Positions 34,790 through 42,544 of a DNA stretch of 64,000 nt are shown piece by piece. The stretch is from Bordetella genomosp. 13 (GTDB taxonomy: Bacteria > Pseudomonadota > Gammaproteobacteria > Burkholderiales > Burkholderiaceae_B). The notes beneath the pieces were generated by a model. The model was given only the letters and a program-made list of their open reading frames with translations, was not told the origin of the DNA and made no database searches. The DNA lies in assembly GCF_007679965.1 (NCBI RefSeq), contig NZ_VEHL01000002.1, positions 294,235-358,234 of the forward strand, read 5' to 3'. The translations under genes and the position numbers were made by a program. Numbering within the stretch: position 1 is the stretch's first letter; every line of letters starts with the position of its first letter.

Positions 34790-35685
34790 GCTTGCTCCCT
34801 TGCCAGGGAAAGCGTGCGCTGGGCCAGCCGGACGTTGGCGTAGTCGACCATCATGCCCTGGTACTTGACCGCGGCGATGCCGGCCGCCTCGCTTTCGCGG
34901 AAGGCCGCCAGCAGGCCGCGCGCATATTCGATCTCCTGCTCGCCGGGCGAGAACACGGCGTGCATGACCTCGATCTGCGATGGGTGGATGGCCATCTTGC
35001 CGACGAAGCCCTGCTCGCGGGCGATCTCGCATTCCGCACGTAGCGCGTCGGCGGACGCCAGGTTCATGAAGACGCCGTCGACCAGCCATTCGATGCCGGC
35101 CGCGCGCGCGTCCACTACCAGCTTGCCGCGCGCATAGGCCAGCGCGAGGCCGCTGGGCGTCCAGCGGCCGCCCAGGTCCACCATGAAATCGCCCTGCTCG
35201 GCGCTGGCCAGCGCCATGCCGCGCACGCGCGGCGAGGCCCGGGCCATGTCGTAGGCATTGCGCAGTCCCAGGCAGGTCTCCACCAGCGGAACGATGGCCA
35301 GCGTGTTCATGGGCAGCGAGGCATGGCCTTCGACGGCAAGCAGGGCCTCTGCGACCGTGTCGACGTCCGCCGCTTCCTCTGCCTTGGGCAGGATGACGCC
35401 GGCGACGCCGTCCAGGCTGCCGGCGTCGGAAAGCACCGCCAGGTCGCGCCGGAACTCATCCGTATTCGGATGATTGATGCGCAGGTACATCGGCTTGCGC
35501 AGCCCCGCCGCCAGGGCGGCGGCGATGTGCTCGCGCGCCTGCGCCTTGGCCTGCGGCGCCACGGAGTCTTCCAGGTCGAAGATCATGGCGTCGGCCTGGC
35601 CGGCCTGCGCCTTGGCCAGCAGCTCGGGCCGGGCGCCCGGCGCGAATAGCAGGGTGCGGTACATCCTTTGCGAAGCAGCGTCCAT
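34786..35685 (-). CDS. HpcH/HpaI-family CoA-ester lyase (CitE-like)
   Basis: The 299-residue TIM-barrel protein matches CitE/malyl-CoA lyase-like enzymes: TLLFAPGARPELLAKA, AMIFDLEDSVAP (metal-binding Asp/Glu), VILPKAEEAADV, IVPLVETCLGLRNA and MAIHPSQIEVMH. These enzymes cleave a beta-hydroxyacyl-CoA to acetyl-CoA or a related thioester plus an oxo acid. The ATG at 35685 is used; an internal Met (MYRTLLF) 21 bp downstream is possible. It lies between the enoyl-CoA hydratase and the ligase on the minus strand, overlapping the ligase by 4 bp. Confidence 0.85.
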   Translation of the reverse strand: MDAASQRMYRTLLFAPGARPELLAKAQAGQADAMIFDLEDSVAPQAKAQAREHIAAALAAGLRKPMYLRINHPNTDEFRRDLAVLSDAGSLDGVAGVILPKAEEAADVDTVAEALLAVEGHASLPMNTLAIVPLVETCLGLRNAYDMARASPRVRGMALASAEQGDFMVDLGGRWTPSGLALAYARGKLVVDARAAGIEWLVDGVFMNLASADALRAECEIAREQGFVGKMAIHPSQIEVMHAVFSPGEQEIEYARGLLAAFRESEAAGIAAVKYQGMMVDYANVRLAQRTLSLAREQA

Positions 35686-35770
35686 GTGTGTCTCTATGGT
35701 CAGGAAAGAACCCCTTGCCCCTTGCCGGGGCTGGCCGCGCCGCCTGGCGGCAGACCGGGGCTGCGGAATC

Positions 35771-36562
35771 TCAGCAGCCGCGCCAGGCGGGCGGGCGTTT
35801 CTCGAGAAAGGCGCGCGGACCTTCCTGCGCGTCTTCCGTCGTGTAGACGAAGGTGGCCAGATCCTGCTCCATGCGCAGGCCGTCCGCCAGCGACAGCTCG
35901 GCGCCCCGCTTGATCGCCGCCTTCGCGGTGCGCACCGCCACGGGCGCGTTCGCGGCCATCTGCTGCGCGCACGCAACCGCGCGCGCCAGCAGCTCGGCGT
36001 CGGGCGCGACGTACTCGACCAGCCCGATGTCCAGCGCTTCGCGGGCGCCAATGGTGCGGCCGGTGAGGATCATGTCCATCGCCCGGGCACTGCCGATGCG
36101 CCGGGACAGGCGCTGCGTGCCGCCGTTGCCGGGAATCAGTCCACGCTTGACCTCGCCGAACGCGAAGCTGGCCGACTCGCCGGCGAAGCTGAGGTCGCAC
36201 AGCAGCGACAGCTCGACGCCGCCGCCGATCGCCAGGCCGTTCACGGCCGCGATCAACGGCTTGTCGAACGCTGCGATCCCTTCGCCTTGTTCCCAGCGAT
36301 AGCGCTTCATCTCGGACAGCGGGACGCCGGCTTGGGCGGTGGCGAATTCGCGCAGGTCCATGCCGCTGGAGAACGCCTTGGCGCCGGCCCCGGTGAGCAC
36401 GGCCGCGCCGATTCCGGCATCCCGCCGCAGGGCATCCAGGGCATGGCGCAGGTCGCTGCGCATCTGCATGTTGATGGCGTTCATGACGTCGGGACGGTTC
36501 AGCGTCAGGATGGCCACGCGGCCCTGCCGCTGGACCGCGAGGGTTTCGAAAGACTCTGTCAT
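35771..36562 (-). CDS. Enoyl-CoA hydratase/isomerase family protein
   Basis: The 263-residue crotonase-fold enzyme has the two oxyanion-hole segments (FSSGMDLREF near 65 and GLAIGGGVELSLLCD near 112) and FGEVKRGLIPGNGGTQRLSR, with the Glu common to hydratases. Crotonases hydrate, isomerise or cleave CoA thioesters. The start at 36562 (MTESFETL) is preferred to one 57 bp upstream because the longer N terminus is not crotonase-like. It is the first gene of the minus-strand operon and is divergent from the TetR gene, with a conserved palindrome at 36680-36697 in its promoter region. Confidence 0.87.
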   Translation of the reverse strand: MTESFETLAVQRQGRVAILTLNRPDVMNAINMQMRSDLRHALDALRRDAGIGAAVLTGAGAKAFSSGMDLREFATAQAGVPLSEMKRYRWEQGEGIAAFDKPLIAAVNGLAIGGGVELSLLCDLSFAGESASFAFGEVKRGLIPGNGGTQRLSRRIGSARAMDMILTGRTIGAREALDIGLVEYVAPDAELLARAVACAQQMAANAPVAVRTAKAAIKRGAELSLADGLRMEQDLATFVYTTEDAQEGPRAFLEKRPPAWRGC

Positions 36563-36679
36563 TTGCGTGCCGCGCGTTGGCGTTGCGTTCGACGGCGATG
36601 TCCCGCAATCAGCGGGCATCGCCAGGATGCGATCCGGTCAGGCTGCCCGCGCCGTATCGCAGTGGGTTTACTCACTTGA

Positions 36680-36697
36680 TTCAATCATGTGATTTAA
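36680..36697. promoter_or_regulatory. TetR-type operator, site 1
   Basis: TTCAATCA-TG-TGATTTAA is an 18-bp palindrome of the form TTYAATCA-N2-TGATTNAA. It lies between the divergent enoyl-CoA hydratase and TetR genes. The same pattern recurs at 41293, 41415 and 41460. Confidence 0.75.
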
Positions 36698-36840
36698 TTA
36701 TGATGATGACGTGGCATGCTGTCAACTCCGGTTAGCATCCCTGGAGGGCCAGGATGAGTCGCTTGCTTCAGGCGTTCAGTTGAATATGCGCCGGCCGCCA
36801 TCCTGAATATTCTTCGTAGAACAGGACTTAGAGCTTCAAC

Positions 36841-37488
36841 ATGAAAAAGGATCTGGAAGCCGCGGCTGGCTTCGGAACAAGCACGCCGGAACGCATTCTC
36901 CAGGCCGCCGAGCGCCTTTTCAGCGAGCGTGGCGTGGATGGCGTCAGCCTGCGCGAGATCACTGCCGCGGCCCAGGTGAACAGCGCCGCGGCGCACTACC
37001 ACTTCGGCTCCAAGGAAGAGGTGCTGAAAGAGCTCTTCGCCGTGCGCGCGCGGCCCATCGCCGAGCGCCGCGTCGAGCTGCTCGGCCAGCTCAAGCGCAA
37101 CAGGCAGGGCCGTCCCGTGCTCGAAGACGTGCTGCGCGCCTTCCTGTGGCCGGCGCTGGACGCGCTCAACACGCCCGAGGGCCTTGCCTTCACGCTGTTG
37201 CGCGCCCGCATGGCGTTCGAGCGCGAAGAGGTGCGGCGCGAGGTGCTGGCCAATGCCTTCGATGCGTCCAGCCGGCTGGCCATGGACGAACTGGCCAAGG
37301 CCTTGCCCAAGCTGCCCGTGACGGAATTGCGCTGGCGGTTCCACTTCCTGCTGGGCGCCATGGTCTACACCATGGCGGTTCCGGGCCGGCTGGAGTCCAT
37401 CACCGAAGGCGGCATCGACACGCGCGACGCGACCACGGCGCTGGAACAGCTGGTGCGCTACGCCGCTGCGGGGTTCCGCGCGCCTTGA
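36841..37488 (+). CDS. TetR-family transcriptional regulator
   Basis: The 215-residue regulator has an N-terminal TetR helix-turn-helix: TPERILQAAERLFSERG, then VSLREITAAAQVNSAAAHYHFGSKEEVL (about 30-58). The C-terminal ligand domain includes a region like the TetR_C_36 type found in regulators of acyl-CoA and aromatic degradation (RFHFLLGAMVYTMAVPG). It is divergent from the hydratase operon and carries the palindrome TTCAATCA-N2-TGATTTAA in its own promoter region, so it probably represses itself, the minus-strand operon, and the genes near 41 kb that carry the same site. The inducer is likely a CoA thioester of the pathway. Confidence 0.88.
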   Translation: MKKDLEAAAGFGTSTPERILQAAERLFSERGVDGVSLREITAAAQVNSAAAHYHFGSKEEVLKELFAVRARPIAERRVELLGQLKRNRQGRPVLEDVLRAFLWPALDALNTPEGLAFTLLRARMAFEREEVRREVLANAFDASSRLAMDELAKALPKLPVTELRWRFHFLLGAMVYTMAVPGRLESITEGGIDTRDATTALEQLVRYAAAGFRAP

Positions 37489-37531
37489 TGCGGAACGGGA
37501 ATCCCGGCCATCGAAGTTCCAAGGAGAACAC

Positions 37532-38368
37532 GTGCAATACACAGGTCCAGACCAGTCGGCAGGCGGGCCGCGCCAGCTCGGCGCAGTGCTCGAGGCAGGC
37601 GTGTTGACCGTCACGCTCGACCGTCCCGGGCACGGTAACGCCATCGACGTCGGCATGACGCGCGAGATGGTTGCCCTGCTGGGCGCCGTGCATGGAGATC
37701 CGCAGGTGCGCGTGGTGGTGTTGCGCGGCGCGGGCGCGGACTTCTGCGCCGGGATGGACGCCGCGGATTTCCAGGACGTCGCGCGGCATGGCGAACAGGC
37801 CCTGCGCGCCGCGCGCCAGATGTTCGACGATTGGCGCGTGCGCCGGCTGCGCCTGCTGCCGCAGCCCGTCATTGCCATGGTGCATGGCGCCTGCCAGGCA
37901 GAGGCCATCGGCATCCTGGAGGGCTGCGACATCGTGCTGGCCGCGGAAGACGCGCGCTTCGCGCTGCGCGGCGACCAGGCGCCCGGGTTTCCCGGCGGCG
38001 TCGCCGCCAAGACCGTCTCGCGCGTGATGACGCCCCGGGCGGCAAGCTTTTTTGCGCTGACGGGCGAATCTTTCGACGGCAGGGAAGCCGAGCGCAACGG
38101 GTTGGCCACGCTTGCCGTGCCGGCGCAGCGCCTGGAAGAAGAGGTCTATGCGCTTGCTCGCGACATGGCGGCCAAGGAGCAGACCGCGCTCCAGTTCACC
38201 AAGGAGACCCTGCTGCACGTGGGCGAGATGAGCTGGGACGGCGTGCTCAATTTCACGGCGGCCAAGTTCGCCGAACTGAAGATGCTGCAGGCGGGCAGGC
38301 CGTCGGCACGAGCCTTCGCGGTCGAGAGTTTCCTTGCCGGGCAGTCCAAGCCCGGCCTGGGAGGGTGA
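37532..38368 (+). CDS. Enoyl-CoA hydratase/isomerase family protein, HCHL-like C terminus
   Basis: The 278-residue crotonase starts at GTG 37532, with AAGGAGA 7 bp upstream. Oxyanion-hole segments are DFCAGMDAADF near 70 and HGACQAEAIGILEGCD near 118. The C terminus (ETLLHVGEMSWDGVLNF and SFLAGQSKPGLGG) resembles hydroxycinnamoyl-CoA hydratase/lyase, which cleaves a phenylpropanoid-CoA to an aldehyde and acetyl-CoA. However, the loop after DARFALRGDQAPGFPGG does not keep the SEINWG block of that enzyme, so the exact reaction is open. It lies 43 bp after the TetR gene and 4 bp before a second crotonase, so the three are probably one operon. Confidence 0.8.
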   Translation: MQYTGPDQSAGGPRQLGAVLEAGVLTVTLDRPGHGNAIDVGMTREMVALLGAVHGDPQVRVVVLRGAGADFCAGMDAADFQDVARHGEQALRAARQMFDDWRVRRLRLLPQPVIAMVHGACQAEAIGILEGCDIVLAAEDARFALRGDQAPGFPGGVAAKTVSRVMTPRAASFFALTGESFDGREAERNGLATLAVPAQRLEEEVYALARDMAAKEQTALQFTKETLLHVGEMSWDGVLNFTAAKFAELKMLQAGRPSARAFAVESFLAGQSKPGLGG

Positions 38369-38372
38369 TGCA

Positions 38373-39002
38373 ATGCTGCGCATCGAAGACGCCGACGGGG
38401 TGCGTTGCATCGGGCTCGACCGGCCAGCCAAGCGCAACGCCATCGGCGTCGAGCTCACGCTGGCGCTCGAAGAGGTGCTGCTTCGCACCACGCACGACGC
38501 CGGCATCCATGCCTTGGTCTTTCACGGCATCGGCGGCAATTTCTGCGCGGGCATGGACATGAAGGACTTCTTCGACAGTTCCACCCGGCCGCCCGATGTA
38601 CTGCTGCAGGCGCGGATGGCGACCGAGCACTGGCGCACCCGCCTGCTGCCCCGGATGCCGCAACCGATCTTCACGGCGGTGCGAGGGTACTGCCTGGGCG
38701 CGGCCATGCCCATCCTGAATGCGTCCCAGGTGGTGCTGGCCAGCGCCGACGCCCGGTTCGGGCTGCCCGAGATCAACTTCGGCTTCGTGCCCGGCGGGCA
38801 GATCGTCAAGGCGGCGGGCCAGATGATCACCCCGCGCGGCTTGGCCTATGCTGCGCTGAGCGGCCGGCCTTTCGATGCCGAACGCGCGCAGCGCTGGGGC
38901 CTGGTGACGCGGGTGGTGCCGGACGATCCCTTCGAGCCGGCGCTGGCGCTGGCGCGCCAGGCGGCGCGGGCCGCTATTCAGGCAGGAAGCCGGGCGTGCT
39001 GA
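38373..39002 (+). CDS. Enoyl-CoA hydratase-like protein, C-terminally truncated
   Basis: The 209-residue crotonase-like protein keeps the catalytic core: FCAGMDMKDFF near 58, GYCLGAAMPILNASQ near 105 and FGLPEINFGFVPGGQ near 128 with the conserved Glu. Family members run to about 255-270 residues; here the C-terminal helical region that completes the trimer and CoA site is missing. The gene ends RAAIQAGSRAC, and its last 29 bp overlap the 3' end of a convergent Bug-protein gene. This looks like a gene fused to or cut by a neighbouring segment at a rearrangement point. Whether it is active is doubtful. It follows the upstream crotonase by 4 bp. Confidence 0.72.
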   Translation: MLRIEDADGVRCIGLDRPAKRNAIGVELTLALEEVLLRTTHDAGIHALVFHGIGGNFCAGMDMKDFFDSSTRPPDVLLQARMATEHWRTRLLPRMPQPIFTAVRGYCLGAAMPILNASQVVLASADARFGLPEINFGFVPGGQIVKAAGQMITPRGLAYAALSGRPFDAERAQRWGLVTRVVPDDPFEPALALARQAARAAIQAGSRAC

Positions 39003-39939
39003 CGACCTTCTGGTAGCGCGCGCTTTCGGCCTGCACGAAGGCGCGCAGTTCCTCCGGCGACGAGTGCATCGGTTCCGCGCCCAGTTCCTCGAACCGGCTC
39101 TTGAGCTCCGGGTTCTCCATCGCCTTGTCCAGCGCCTGGCCGAATTTCGCCGCGATGTCTTTCGGTACGCCGGCGGGCATCCAGATGCTCCACGAATTGG
39201 CGCCGATCAGATCCTTGTAGCCGCTTTCCGCGAAGGTGGGTACCGTGGGCAGCAGCGGGCTGCGCCGGGCGCCCGTATAGGCGATGGCGCGCAGGCGGCC
39301 GGCGCGTATCTGCGGCAGCGCGCTGGGCGGGTCCACCGCGATCATGTCCAGCTGGTTGGCCAGCACGTCGTTCAGGGCCTGCGCGCCGCCCTTGTACGGA
39401 ACGTGGGTGATCCGGATGCCGGCCACCTGGTTGAACATCTGGCCCGTCAGGTGAGCGAAGGTGCCGATGCCGCCGGATCCGAAATTCAGCACGCCGGGCT
39501 GCGCCTTGGCGGCCTGGACGATGTCGGCGACCGTCCTGTACGGCGACGCCGAGTTGACCACCAGCACGGCCGGCCCCGTGGCGATCAACGACACGGGCTG
39601 GAAATCCTTCAGCATGTCGTACGGCGTCTTCTGGATCAGCGGCTGCACGATGGACGAACCCAGCGTGCCGATGGTGAACGTGTAGCCGTCGGGCGGCTGC
39701 TTGGCCGCATACACCATGCCGATCGCGCCGCCCGCGCCGGCCTTGTTCTCCACGATGACGGGCTGCCCGAGTGCCGTGCCGACCTCCTGTCCGAACAGGC
39801 GCGCCATCGAGTCCGATGCGCCGCCCGGCGGGAAATTCACCACGAAATGCAGGGGCCGGTCGGGGTATGCGTCCGCGGCATGGGCGGGCAGCTGCAACAC
39901 GGCGCCCGCCACGAGGGGCAGGATGTAGCGTAGCTTCAT
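38974..39939 (-). CDS. Bug-family (TctC-like) periplasmic solute-binding protein
   Basis: The 321-residue protein has a Sec signal peptide cut near Ala-His-Ala (about residue 21) and the Bug hallmarks: YPDRPLHFVVNFPPGGASD, IVENKAGAGGAIG, THVPYKGGAQALNDV and PTVPTFAESG. Bug proteins bind small carboxylates for tripartite tricarboxylate transporters; no TctA/TctB permease is adjacent. The Asp residues and the PYKG loop that cradle the carboxylate are present. Its 3' end overlaps the truncated crotonase gene by 29 bp. It lies 75 bp downstream of the acyl-CoA dehydrogenase on the same strand and probably delivers the substrate acid of the island. Confidence 0.88.
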   Translation of the reverse strand: MKLRYILPLVAGAVLQLPAHAADAYPDRPLHFVVNFPPGGASDSMARLFGQEVGTALGQPVIVENKAGAGGAIGMVYAAKQPPDGYTFTIGTLGSSIVQPLIQKTPYDMLKDFQPVSLIATGPAVLVVNSASPYRTVADIVQAAKAQPGVLNFGSGGIGTFAHLTGQMFNQVAGIRITHVPYKGGAQALNDVLANQLDMIAVDPPSALPQIRAGRLRAIAYTGARRSPLLPTVPTFAESGYKDLIGANSWSIWMPAGVPKDIAAKFGQALDKAMENPELKSRFEELGAEPMHSSPEELRAFVQAESARYQKVVSTPGFLPE

Positions 39940-40014
39940 GAGCGTGTCTCCTGATTGTTTTGATGGCGGGCGCGGACATCATGGCGGTCCGCCCCGGTAC
40001 TGCCCGCCTGCCGG

Positions 40015-41169
40015 CTACAGCCCCAGCGACGCGGCGATGATGTTCTTCTGGATCTCGGACGTGCCCCCGCCGATGGTGGCCAGTCGCGAATCGCGGAAGA
40101 AGCGCTGCATCGGGTATTCCATGCAGTAGCCGTAGCCGCCGAGTATCTGCAGGCACATGTCCGAGATGGTCTTGTACGACTCGGCGATGTAGTACTTGAT
40201 CACCGCGGTATCCGCGCGTTCGGCCTGGCCATGCTCCATGAGCCAGGCGTACCGGCGGATCATGGTCTGCGAGGTGTCCAGCATCACCTTCATGTCGGCG
40301 AACTTGTGCTGCGTGACCTGGAAGCTGCCGATGGGCTTGCCGAACTGATGGCGGGTCTTGGCGTAGTCCAGCGCGAATTCGAATGCGCGCCGCGCCGCGC
40401 CGATGCGTGCGGCGGACAGGCACAGGCGCTCGTAGCGCAGGGTGTCCTCGCAGATCGCCCAGCCATGGTCGAGTTCGCCCAGCAGCGCGTCCCGGGGCAC
40501 GCGCACGTTGCTCAGCGTGAATTCCGTCGTGCCGATGGCGTGCTGGCCCAGGGTGGGGATCTTGCGGATCTCGATGCCGTCCAGCCGGGTGTCCACGAGA
40601 AAGGTGCTGATGCCCAGCTGCTTCTTGCCCAGGTCGCTGGTGCGGACCGGCACCAGGATGTAGTCGGCGATGTCGGCGCCGGAGGTGAACTGCTTGCGGC
40701 CCTCGATCACGAAATGGTCGCCCTCGGCCGTGGCGCGCGTGCGTAGCGCCGCGGCATCCGAGCCCGAGTCCGGTTCGGTCAACGCGAAGGCGAACGACAG
40801 TTCGCCCTTGACCACGCGCGGCACGATGCTGCGCTTCTGGGCTTCTGTGCCGTGCTTGAGCACCGCATAGCAGCCGTAGGTGAAGTTGCGGAACAACCAG
40901 AGTCCCAGCTCTTCGAAATGATTGCCGGTCTCTTCCAGCAGCAGGGCCAGGTCGGTGGGCGTGCCGCCCGCGCCGCCGTATTCCTCTGGGGCGATCAGGC
41001 CCAGCCAGCCGTTGCGGGCCAGCGCGTCGAACGCCTCGCGCGGCGGGGTCTGCGTGGCGTCGCACCGCGCGGCGTACTCCAAGCTGCATACGTCGTCCAG
41101 CAGGGTGCGAACGTGGCTGACCAAGGCCTCCTGGTCATTCGTGAGTCCGAAATTCATCTCTATGCTCAT
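40015..41169 (-). CDS. Acyl-CoA dehydrogenase family protein
   Basis: The 384-residue flavoenzyme has the full acyl-CoA dehydrogenase layout: N-terminal helices to about 115, the FAD/substrate beta domain (FALTEPDSGSDAAALRTRA, KQFTSGADIADYILV), and C-terminal helices with YAKTRHQFGKPIGSFQ, QILGGYGYCMEYPMQRFFRD and the ending GGGTSEIQKNIIA. The catalytic base would be near YCMEYP (Glu). It introduces the double bond that the crotonases then hydrate. Start at 41169 (MSIEMNF) or 41157. Three copies of the shared palindrome lie in its divergent promoter region. Confidence 0.88.
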   Translation of the reverse strand: MSIEMNFGLTNDQEALVSHVRTLLDDVCSLEYAARCDATQTPPREAFDALARNGWLGLIAPEEYGGAGGTPTDLALLLEETGNHFEELGLWLFRNFTYGCYAVLKHGTEAQKRSIVPRVVKGELSFAFALTEPDSGSDAAALRTRATAEGDHFVIEGRKQFTSGADIADYILVPVRTSDLGKKQLGISTFLVDTRLDGIEIRKIPTLGQHAIGTTEFTLSNVRVPRDALLGELDHGWAICEDTLRYERLCLSAARIGAARRAFEFALDYAKTRHQFGKPIGSFQVTQHKFADMKVMLDTSQTMIRRYAWLMEHGQAERADTAVIKYYIAESYKTISDMCLQILGGYGYCMEYPMQRFFRDSRLATIGGGTSEIQKNIIAASLGL

Positions 41170-41292
41170 CGTGTAGGCAGAGCGCGGGTCGCGAACCTCT
41201 GCGGGTGGTTCGAGCGGCATGCGGCGCTTGCGAAACGCGGGCCGCCAGCCGTGCTGCGGCGTACAGTCTTGCGCGCCGTCTATTTCAACTGA

Positions 41293-41310
41293 TTTAATCA
41301 CTTGATTGAA
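41293..41310. promoter_or_regulatory. TetR-type operator, site 2
   Basis: TTTAATCA-CT-TGATTGAA, an 18-bp near-perfect palindrome, lies 124 bp upstream of the acyl-CoA dehydrogenase start on the minus strand. Confidence 0.78.
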
Positions 41311-41414
41311 GGCTATCATGTGCTCGAATCGACTGTCAACGATTCCTCCTCGATGGCACGCGGTGCTCCTCCAGGCTAGCAATGGGCTTGAATCGGCGGT
41401 TTGCAATCGAATGG

Positions 41415-41432
41415 TTTAATCACTTGATTGAC
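41415..41432. promoter_or_regulatory. TetR-type operator, site 3
   Basis: TTTAATCA-CT-TGATTGAC has the same left half, spacer and most of the right half as site 2. It lies 89 bp before the Bug protein start. Confidence 0.7.
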
Positions 41433-41459
41433 GCTTTCAGGTGGCCACGCTATGCTGCG

Positions 41460-41477
41460 TTCAATCAAATGATTCAA
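41460..41477. promoter_or_regulatory. TetR-type operator, site 4
   Basis: TTCAATCA-AA-TGATTCAA is a palindrome with one mismatch, centred about 45 bp after site 3 and 43 bp before the Bug protein start, consistent with repression of the plus-strand promoter. Confidence 0.75.
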
Positions 41478-41520
41478 CGAGACAAACCAAGAGATTTGCG
41501 AATCGAAAAAAGGAGGAAGC

Positions 41521-42504
41521 ATGGTGAGCATGGAGACGCTGAAACGCGCGCGCCTCGCCGTCTTGATGGCGCTTGCGCTCGGGTGTGCCAGTGCGCATGG
41601 CCAGGCGCAGGACTATCCGTCCAGGCCTATCCGGGTGATCGTGCCCAGTTCGCCCGGCGGCAGTCCGGATGTGCTGGCAAGACTGATCAGCGAACCGCTC
41701 GGCAAGGAACTGGGGCAGCCGCTGGTCGTCGAAACGATTCCCGGCGCGGCCGGCATCATCGGCACGGACAAGGTGGCCAAGGCCGAGCCCAATGGCTACA
41801 CGCTGCTGTACGGCTTCAACCAGATAGCGACGATGAATCCGCCGCTGTACAAGAAGCTGCCGTACTCGCCCGAGCGCGACCTGGCGCCTTTGGGACTCAC
41901 GCTCAACCTCAGCTACATGTGGATCGCCAGCAGTGCGTTCGGCCCCGACAACATTGCCGAGCTCATCGCGCTGAATCGCCAGAAGCCCGGCAGCGTCGAC
42001 TACGCCTCGACGGGGCCGGGATCGGCGGCGCACCTGGGCGCGCTGCTGCTGGAAAAAATGACGGGCACCGAGATGCACCACGTGCCCTATCGGAGCAATA
42101 CCAATTCCGATCTGATGGCGGGCATCGTGCAGTTGAAGCTGGATCCGGTGGCCGCATCGCTGGGCCTGGTGAAGTCGGGCAGGGTCAAGGTGCTGGCCGT
42201 CAGTTCTCCCCAGCGCCTGGCCGTGCTTCCCGAAGTCCCTACGGTCGCCGAAACCGTTCCCGGCTATGAAATGACCGGCTGGCAAGGCTTCTGGGCGCCG
42301 GCCGGCACGCCCGCCCACATCGTGCAGCGGCTCAATACGGCCATCGTGAAGGTGGTGCGCCAGGGCGACATGCGGGCCCGCATCGAGCAGCTCGGCTACG
42401 AGCCCCTGGGGTCGTCGCCGCAGGAGATGGCCGACCGCATCCACCGCGAACTGCAGCACTGGACGGACATGGCCAGGCAGGCCAATCTCAGCCTGGACCA
42501 GTGA
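41521..42504 (+). CDS. Bug-family (TctC-like) periplasmic solute-binding protein
   Basis: The 327-residue protein has a signal peptide cut near Gly-Gln-Ala-Gln (about residue 29) and Bug blocks YPSRPIRVIVPSSPGGSPDV, VETIPGAAGIIGTD, HHVPYRSNTNSDLMAG and PEVPTVAETVPGY. The PYRS loop replaces the common PYKG, so the ligand may differ from that of the 38974 paralogue. An AAAGGAGG ribosome site lies just before the ATG. It heads a plus-strand unit with the LVIVD protein and a CobW GTPase and has two copies of the TetR-type palindrome upstream. No membrane components of a tripartite transporter are nearby. Confidence 0.88.
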   Translation: MVSMETLKRARLAVLMALALGCASAHGQAQDYPSRPIRVIVPSSPGGSPDVLARLISEPLGKELGQPLVVETIPGAAGIIGTDKVAKAEPNGYTLLYGFNQIATMNPPLYKKLPYSPERDLAPLGLTLNLSYMWIASSAFGPDNIAELIALNRQKPGSVDYASTGPGSAAHLGALLLEKMTGTEMHHVPYRSNTNSDLMAGIVQLKLDPVAASLGLVKSGRVKVLAVSSPQRLAVLPEVPTVAETVPGYEMTGWQGFWAPAGTPAHIVQRLNTAIVKVVRQGDMRARIEQLGYEPLGSSPQEMADRIHRELQHWTDMARQANLSLDQ

Positions 42505-42544
42505 CGGCCCGCGCATCCAAAAGTTGATTCCACTGGAACCGCAG

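Larger units (their letters stand above)
41170..41520. other. Divergent promoter region with three operator copies
   Basis: This 351-bp gap holds no gene. It separates the acyl-CoA dehydrogenase (minus) from a Bug protein (plus) and contains three copies of TTYAATCA-N2-TGATTNAA, listed separately. The sequence around the sites is notably AT-richer than the flanking genes. Confidence 0.75.

Noticed and set aside
37532..38368. Firm call as hydroxycinnamoyl-CoA hydratase/lyase (vanillin-forming)
   Set aside because: The C terminus is similar, but the SEINWG active-site block of that enzyme is not kept, so only a crotonase-family call is made.
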